A stretch of DNA of 36,249 bases from Acidimicrobiaceae bacterium (GTDB taxonomy: Bacteria > Actinomycetota > Acidimicrobiia > Acidimicrobiales > JAUTXP01), in NCBI GenBank assembly GCA_030837965.1, contig JAUTXP010000033.1, positions 1 to 36,249 on the forward strand. The letters run 5' to 3'. Under the pieces are notes generated by a model. The model searched no databases and had not been told where the DNA came from. It saw only the letters and a program-made list of their open reading frames with translations. The position numbers and the translations under genes are program-made. Shown piece after piece: positions 32,492 through 36,249 of the stretch; position 1 is the stretch's first letter, and the number at the start of each line of letters is the position of its first letter.

Positions 32492-34443
32492 ACGCGTTGC
32501 CGGCAGCCTCCTACGCGTCGGCGCCTGGTACTCCTGCGCCCGATAAATCTCGGCTCACTGGCCTTCATGCCCAGCTGATCGCCGAGTCGATCCCCCACAT
32601 CGTGTGGATGGCGTCGGCCGACGGGTCGACGACCTACTTCAATCGTCGGGGCACGGACTACACAGGCCGCTCGGCGGACACGAACTACGACTGGAACTGG
32701 GTGACCCTCGTCCACCCAGATGATGCCGATCGGGCACGGGAAGCATGGGAGTACGCGACCCGTACAGAGACCAACTACGCACTCGACTACCGGATTCGTC
32801 GCTTCGACGGCACGTTCAGATGGCATGCGTTTCGGGCGCTGCCGCTTCGCACCGCCAGCGGCGAGGTCCACACATGGATCGGTACCGCAACCGACGTCGA
32901 GGATTACAAGCGCACGGAGACATCGCTGCGCCGCTCACAGCAAGAGGCGGTCGAGTCCCTCACGCTGCTGCAGAGCATCGAGGCTGCCGCCCCAGTCGGC
33001 TTCAAGCTCGTGGACCGCGATCTCCGGGTGGTTCGCATCAACGAGATGTTGGCGAGGATCAACGGGATCCCTGTGACGGAGCAGATCGGTCGCACCGTCG
33101 CCGAAATCGTCCCCAACATCTGGCCACTGGTCGAAGACGTCTATCACCGAGCACTTAAGGGTCAAGCTGTATCCAACATCGAGATCAGCACGCCAAGCGC
33201 GGAGGAGCCTGAGCGAATGCGGCACTGGCTTGCCAGCTACTACCCCGTGCGCGCTGGCGGCGAGATCATCGGTGTCGGCAACGTGGTCTTCGACATCACC
33301 GAACGCAAGGAGGCCGAAGAGCTCCGCGCGGTGGTGATGGCCAACATCGCAGAAGGGCTCTACGCCCTCGATCCCGATGGCCTCGTGACCTTCATGAATC
33401 GGGCTGCATCGACGATGCTTGGCTGGGCCGAGGACGAGCTGCGTGGAAAACCGATGCACGAAGCTGTGCACTTCCAGCATGCGGACGGCAGCGCGTTTGC
33501 TGTCGAGGACTGTCCACTTCTGAAGGTTCGCACTCAAGGCCGCTCGGTTCGGATCGGTGACGATGCCTTCACCCGTCGCGATGGCTCCATCTTCCCCGTG
33601 GCCTACTCGTCCGCGCCCCTCGGCGACGGCGCTTCGTTCCAAGGTGTCGTTGTCGTCTTCCGCGACACCACCGACGAGAAGAACGAACAGGCCGCCGTCC
33701 AACGCGAGCTTGCAGCGCTCAGCTGGATCGGCCGCATCCGCGACTCCATAGACGAGAACCGACTCGTGCTGTATTCCCAGCCCATCGTGTCGCTCACGGG
33801 CGGCCGCCCGAGCGAGGAGCTGTTGCTCCGCATGATCGGACGGGATGGCGAGATCATCCAGCCCGCCAGCTTCCTCCCTGTGGCCGAGAAGTACGGGCTC
33901 ATCACCGAGATCGACCGCTGGGTCGTCACCGAAGCGATTCGGATCTCGGCCAGCAACCAGCGTGCGGTCGAGGTCAACCTGTCCGCGCAGTCCATTGGAA
34001 CCTCGGACCTCCTGCCCTTCATCGAGCACCAGATCCGCGAACACGGCGCCGATCCGGGCAACCTCGTCTTCGAAATCACCGAGACCGCTCTCATGCGCGA
34101 TCTCACCGCTGGTCAATCCTTCGCCCACGGCGTGGCCGAGATCGGGTGCGGCTTGGCGCTCGATGACTTCGGCACCGGTTACGGCAGCTTCATGTATCTC
34201 AAGAACCTTCCGATCGGCTACCTCAAGATCGACATCGAGTTCGTGCGCGACCTCGTCACCAATCCGGCGAATCGCCACGTCGTCAGGGCGATCGTGGGTC
34301 TAGCGAAGGCGTTCGAGCTGCGGACCATCGCAGAAGGCATAGAAGACGAAGGGACCTTGACCCTGCTGCGGGCCGAAGGCGTCGACTTCGGCCAAGGCTT
34401 CCACCTCGGCCGACCGGTACCCGTTGTCGCGTCGCCTCGATGA
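32488..34443 (+). CDS. PAS-PAS-PAS-EAL c-di-GMP phosphodiesterase
   Basis: Cytoplasmic, 651 residues. Three PAS sensor domains: PAS1 about 30-140 (DYTGRSADTNYDWNWV, WIGTATDVEDYK), PAS2 about 150-275 (FKLVDRDLRVVRINEMLARI, VVFDITERKEAEE), PAS3 about 283-400 (GLYALDPDGLVTFMNRAASTMLGW). The EAL domain (about 411-645) cleaves c-di-GMP. The motif is ELLLR instead of EALxR but keeps the catalytic Glu. The other ligands are intact: VNLSAQS, FEITET, DDFGTGYGS near 558, LKIDIEF, AEGIED and GQGFHLGRP. So it should be active. ATG 32488 overlaps the previous small frame by 4 bases and its stop overlaps the next start by 4. It opposes the cyclase at 21274 functionally. There is no GGDEF part. Confidence 0.93.
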   Translation: MNALPAASYASAPGTPAPDKSRLTGLHAQLIAESIPHIVWMASADGSTTYFNRRGTDYTGRSADTNYDWNWVTLVHPDDADRAREAWEYATRTETNYALDYRIRRFDGTFRWHAFRALPLRTASGEVHTWIGTATDVEDYKRTETSLRRSQQEAVESLTLLQSIEAAAPVGFKLVDRDLRVVRINEMLARINGIPVTEQIGRTVAEIVPNIWPLVEDVYHRALKGQAVSNIEISTPSAEEPERMRHWLASYYPVRAGGEIIGVGNVVFDITERKEAEELRAVVMANIAEGLYALDPDGLVTFMNRAASTMLGWAEDELRGKPMHEAVHFQHADGSAFAVEDCPLLKVRTQGRSVRIGDDAFTRRDGSIFPVAYSSAPLGDGASFQGVVVVFRDTTDEKNEQAAVQRELAALSWIGRIRDSIDENRLVLYSQPIVSLTGGRPSEELLLRMIGRDGEIIQPASFLPVAEKYGLITEIDRWVVTEAIRISASNQRAVEVNLSAQSIGTSDLLPFIEHQIREHGADPGNLVFEITETALMRDLTAGQSFAHGVAEIGCGLALDDFGTGYGSFMYLKNLPIGYLKIDIEFVRDLVTNPANRHVVRAIVGLAKAFELRTIAEGIEDEGTLTLLRAEGVDFGQGFHLGRPVPVVASPR

Positions 34444-35831
34444 AGCTCACGGTGGTCGGCGCCAATGGATTTGTCGGACAGCAGTTGGTTCGGCGGCTCG
34501 TGGGTGATGGCCACCAGGTGCGGGCGGTCGTGCGCGCGTCACTCACCGACGGTCCCGCTGGCGTGCAGGTCGTCACCGGGGATGTCGGTGACCCCGCATC
34601 AATGGCGCCGGCGTTGGACGGGGCGGATGCCGCGTACTACCTCGTGCACTCGATGGCCGCCAGCGCGGCGTTCCGGGAAATGGATCGCGAACTGGCGACG
34701 AAGTTCGGCGTGGCGTGCAGCGCCGCCGGAGTCGGACGCATCGTCTACCTGGGGGCGCTGGGCGAGGACCCGGCATCCGAGCATCTCGCGAGCCGGCAGG
34801 AGGTCGGCGAGTCGTTGGCCGCGGCTGGTACACCGCTGGTGGAGCTGCGTGCCGCGGTCGTCCTGGGTGCCGGCAGCGTCAGCTTCGAGATGCTGCGGTA
34901 CCTCACCGAGCGATTGCCATTCATGGTTTGCCCTCGCTGGGTGGCCACACGCATCCAACCGATCGGCGCCGACCAGCTGCTCGACGCGCTCGTCGCCGCC
35001 CTCGATGTCCCGCCCGGAACCCACGAGGTCGGCGGGGCCGAGGTCACCACCTACCGCGCGATGATCGAGGCGTACGCGCGGGCACGAGGTCTTCGGCGTC
35101 GGCTCATCGTCGACATCCCCTTGCTGACACCGAGGCTTTCGTCGTACTGGGTCGACCTGGTCACGCCGGTCGACCGCAAGGTCAGTCACGCGCTCATCGA
35201 GAGCCTGACCACCGAGGTCGTGGTGCGGACACCGCCCTGGCCCTCGCTCGTGCCGGCCGGCGGTGGTGTCGACGCCGCCATCTCCCAGGCGTTGAAGCAC
35301 CAGGAGCACGACATCGAACGCACGCTGTTCGACCGCGCCGAAGGCCTGGCCGATGGGGTCTACGTCCACCGAGTGGAGGCGGCGGTGGCCGACGCTTCAG
35401 CAGTGGCCGCCAACCTGTTCACCGTTGGCGGCTCCGTCGGTTGGTACGGCGTCGCGTGGGGTTGGCAGCTGCGGCGCCTCGCCGGCCGCCTGGTCGGCGA
35501 GCGTTGGAAGCCCGGCCGCCCCAGCGACGGGCTCGTCGTCGGCTCGGTGGTCGACTGGTGGACCATCGCCCGACTCGACCACGACGCGTTGATCCTCCGT
35601 AGCCGCGAATGGTTCCCCGGTGAGGCGTGGCTGGGATACGAGCTGCGAGCCGACCGGTTGGTGCAGGTGGGCGCCTTCCGCCCGAAGGGCATCCCCGGCC
35701 TGCTCTATTGGAAGCTCCTCGAGCCAGCGCACCGAGTCGTGTTCCGACGCATGGCCCGCACACGCGCCAACTTCACCACCGATCACACGAGCCGCAAGCT
35801 GGCTCCGACATCTACGGGGCTGGGCCATTGA
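34440..35831 (+). CDS. NAD(P)-binding SDR-like protein with C-terminal DUF2867
   Basis: A 463-residue protein. The N-terminal half is an extended/atypical short-chain dehydrogenase fold with GANGFVGQQLVRRL (nucleotide-binding GxxGxxG), AAYYLVHSM and RIVYLGALGED (the usual YxxxK is not clear). The second half has WYGVAWGWQLRRLAGRL, then SDGLVVGSVVDWWTI and LEPAHRVVFRRMARTRA, typical of the DUF2867 domain that often follows NmrA/SDR-type domains. Substrate unknown; a redox or lipid role is only an inference. ATG 34440 overlaps the PAS-EAL stop by 4 bases (ATGA), so translation is coupled. Its final residues (SRKLAPTSTGLGH) differ from the rest, and an EAL relic follows directly in the same frame, so the 3' end may be rearranged. 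Confidence 0.85.
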   Translation: MKLTVVGANGFVGQQLVRRLVGDGHQVRAVVRASLTDGPAGVQVVTGDVGDPASMAPALDGADAAYYLVHSMAASAAFREMDRELATKFGVACSAAGVGRIVYLGALGEDPASEHLASRQEVGESLAAAGTPLVELRAAVVLGAGSVSFEMLRYLTERLPFMVCPRWVATRIQPIGADQLLDALVAALDVPPGTHEVGGAEVTTYRAMIEAYARARGLRRRLIVDIPLLTPRLSSYWVDLVTPVDRKVSHALIESLTTEVVVRTPPWPSLVPAGGGVDAAISQALKHQEHDIERTLFDRAEGLADGVYVHRVEAAVADASAVAANLFTVGGSVGWYGVAWGWQLRRLAGRLVGERWKPGRPSDGLVVGSVVDWWTIARLDHDALILRSREWFPGEAWLGYELRADRLVQVGAFRPKGIPGLLYWKLLEPAHRVVFRRMARTRANFTTDHTSRKLAPTSTGLGH

Positions 35832-35939
35832 ACAAGTACCGGCTACGGCGGCTTCTCCCACCTGAAGCGACTCCCCATCAACTATCTCCAGATCGACATC
35901 GAATTCGTCACTGACATCCTGACCAACCCGGCAAACCGT
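35832..35939 (+). pseudogene. Relic of an EAL domain, paralogue of the PAS-EAL gene
   Basis: Starting right after the SDR stop and in the same frame, the sequence encodes STGYGGFSHLKRLPINYL, then QIDIEFVTDILTNPANR. This matches the intact gene's GTGYGSFMYLKNLPIGYL and KIDIEFVRDLVTNPANR at 25 of 35 positions. It lacks the two Asp of DDFGTGY and carries Gln where the catalytic Lys of LKID belongs. The match stops sharply after NPANR. It cannot work and must be left from a duplicated EAL gene. Confidence 0.8.
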
Positions 35940-36134
35940 GCCAGAGGGGTTGGAGTTCGATTGCGGGGGTGCGGGGCTATGAGTCCGACGAGCCCGACGG
36001 ACGGTGGCGGCTGCAGTGCCTCATCGAGCTCTTCGTTCGCGGCGCCGCGATCAAGTCGTCCTGATACGGCGGCTGCCTGCCGACACGGGCCTTTCCCATC
36101 TTGATCGACCTGTACTTGAAAGGTCGGCCCGATC

Positions 36135-36249
36135 TCACGGTTCGTCAGGGAGACGATCGCGCTCGATCAGGTGGAAGGTGCCGAGCGAATGCAACACGCC
36201 GACGTGCTCCGCTCCGTCGTCGCTAGGCGTCGCGCCCGAGATCGCGCCC
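36135..36249 (-). CDS. Possible C-terminus of a gene entering from the right edge
   Basis: On the minus strand a frame open at the edge ends with GATPSDDGAEHVGVLHSL, then GTFHLIERDRLPDEP and stop TGA (36135-36137). Residue use looks protein-like, but with about 37 codons it cannot be identified. Between the EAL relic and this end (35940-36134) I see no gene. Confidence 0.35.
   Translation of the reverse strand, partial: GAISGATPSDDGAEHVGVLHSLGTFHLIERDRLPDEP

Overview
This is a high-GC, gene-dense stretch of an actinobacterial chromosome. Supporting features are a SigB/SigF-type sigma factor, a GAF-ANTAR regulator, a DUF4388 protein, a small-type SRP RNA beside dnaX, CCA-encoding tRNA-Ser genes, frequent GTG starts and very high third-position GC. 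The gene mix suggests class Acidimicrobiia, but that is an inference. Nearly every gene matches a known family. The less explained material is in intergenic DNA and in the right-hand 4-5 kb.

Left part (1-10.8 kb). dnaX (cut by the window edge) follows the SRP RNA on the minus strand. Next come tRNA-Ser(GGA), a small unknown gene, a membrane-anchored caspase-like protein, tadA, tRNA-Ser(CGA) and an ABC exporter. A compact minus-strand run then reads MBL-fold hydrolase, two overlapping HAD hydrolases, a GlsB-like membrane protein and an enoyl-CoA hydratase. A DinB-like protein and a four-helix membrane protein lie on the plus strand.

Middle (10.8-25 kb). A minus-strand series runs from a small HTH protein through a DUF4388 protein, a SigB/SigF-type sigma factor, a 1011-residue neutral-ceramidase-like exoenzyme with a C-terminal membrane anchor, a DsbA-like oxidoreductase and a scramblase-like (LURP-one) protein to an ABC-F ATPase. 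Diverging from it, a seven-repeat Ig-like surface protein is translationally coupled to a membrane GAF-GGDEF diguanylate cyclase. A patatin-like lipase and a fatty-acid desaturase with a TetR-type operator follow. Together this looks like cell-envelope, lipid and surface biology with c-di-GMP input.

Right part (25-36.2 kb). An isocitrate-lyase/PEP-mutase-family enzyme is followed by convergent vsr and dcm (5-methylcytosine modification plus T:G mismatch repair), a second ABC-F protein, a cold-shock protein, a CBS-domain protein, GAF-ANTAR and two small unknown genes. From about 31.6 kb the sequence changes character. There is a roughly 650-bp scarred region with a 27-bp triplication that carries the stop codon of a relic gene, a hexanucleotide microsatellite and an AT-rich patch. 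After it come a PAS-PAS-PAS-EAL phosphodiesterase and an SDR/DUF2867 protein joined by ATGA overlaps, then a relic of a second EAL gene. This end looks like an accessory or rearranged segment.

The strongest non-coding observations are a repeated GGACATAGGTACC hairpin at two distant loci, a symmetric nested palindrome upstream of the DUF4388 gene, and a hairpin made of two inverted DnaA-box-like sequences. I did not find a clear multi-gene system of an unknown type.
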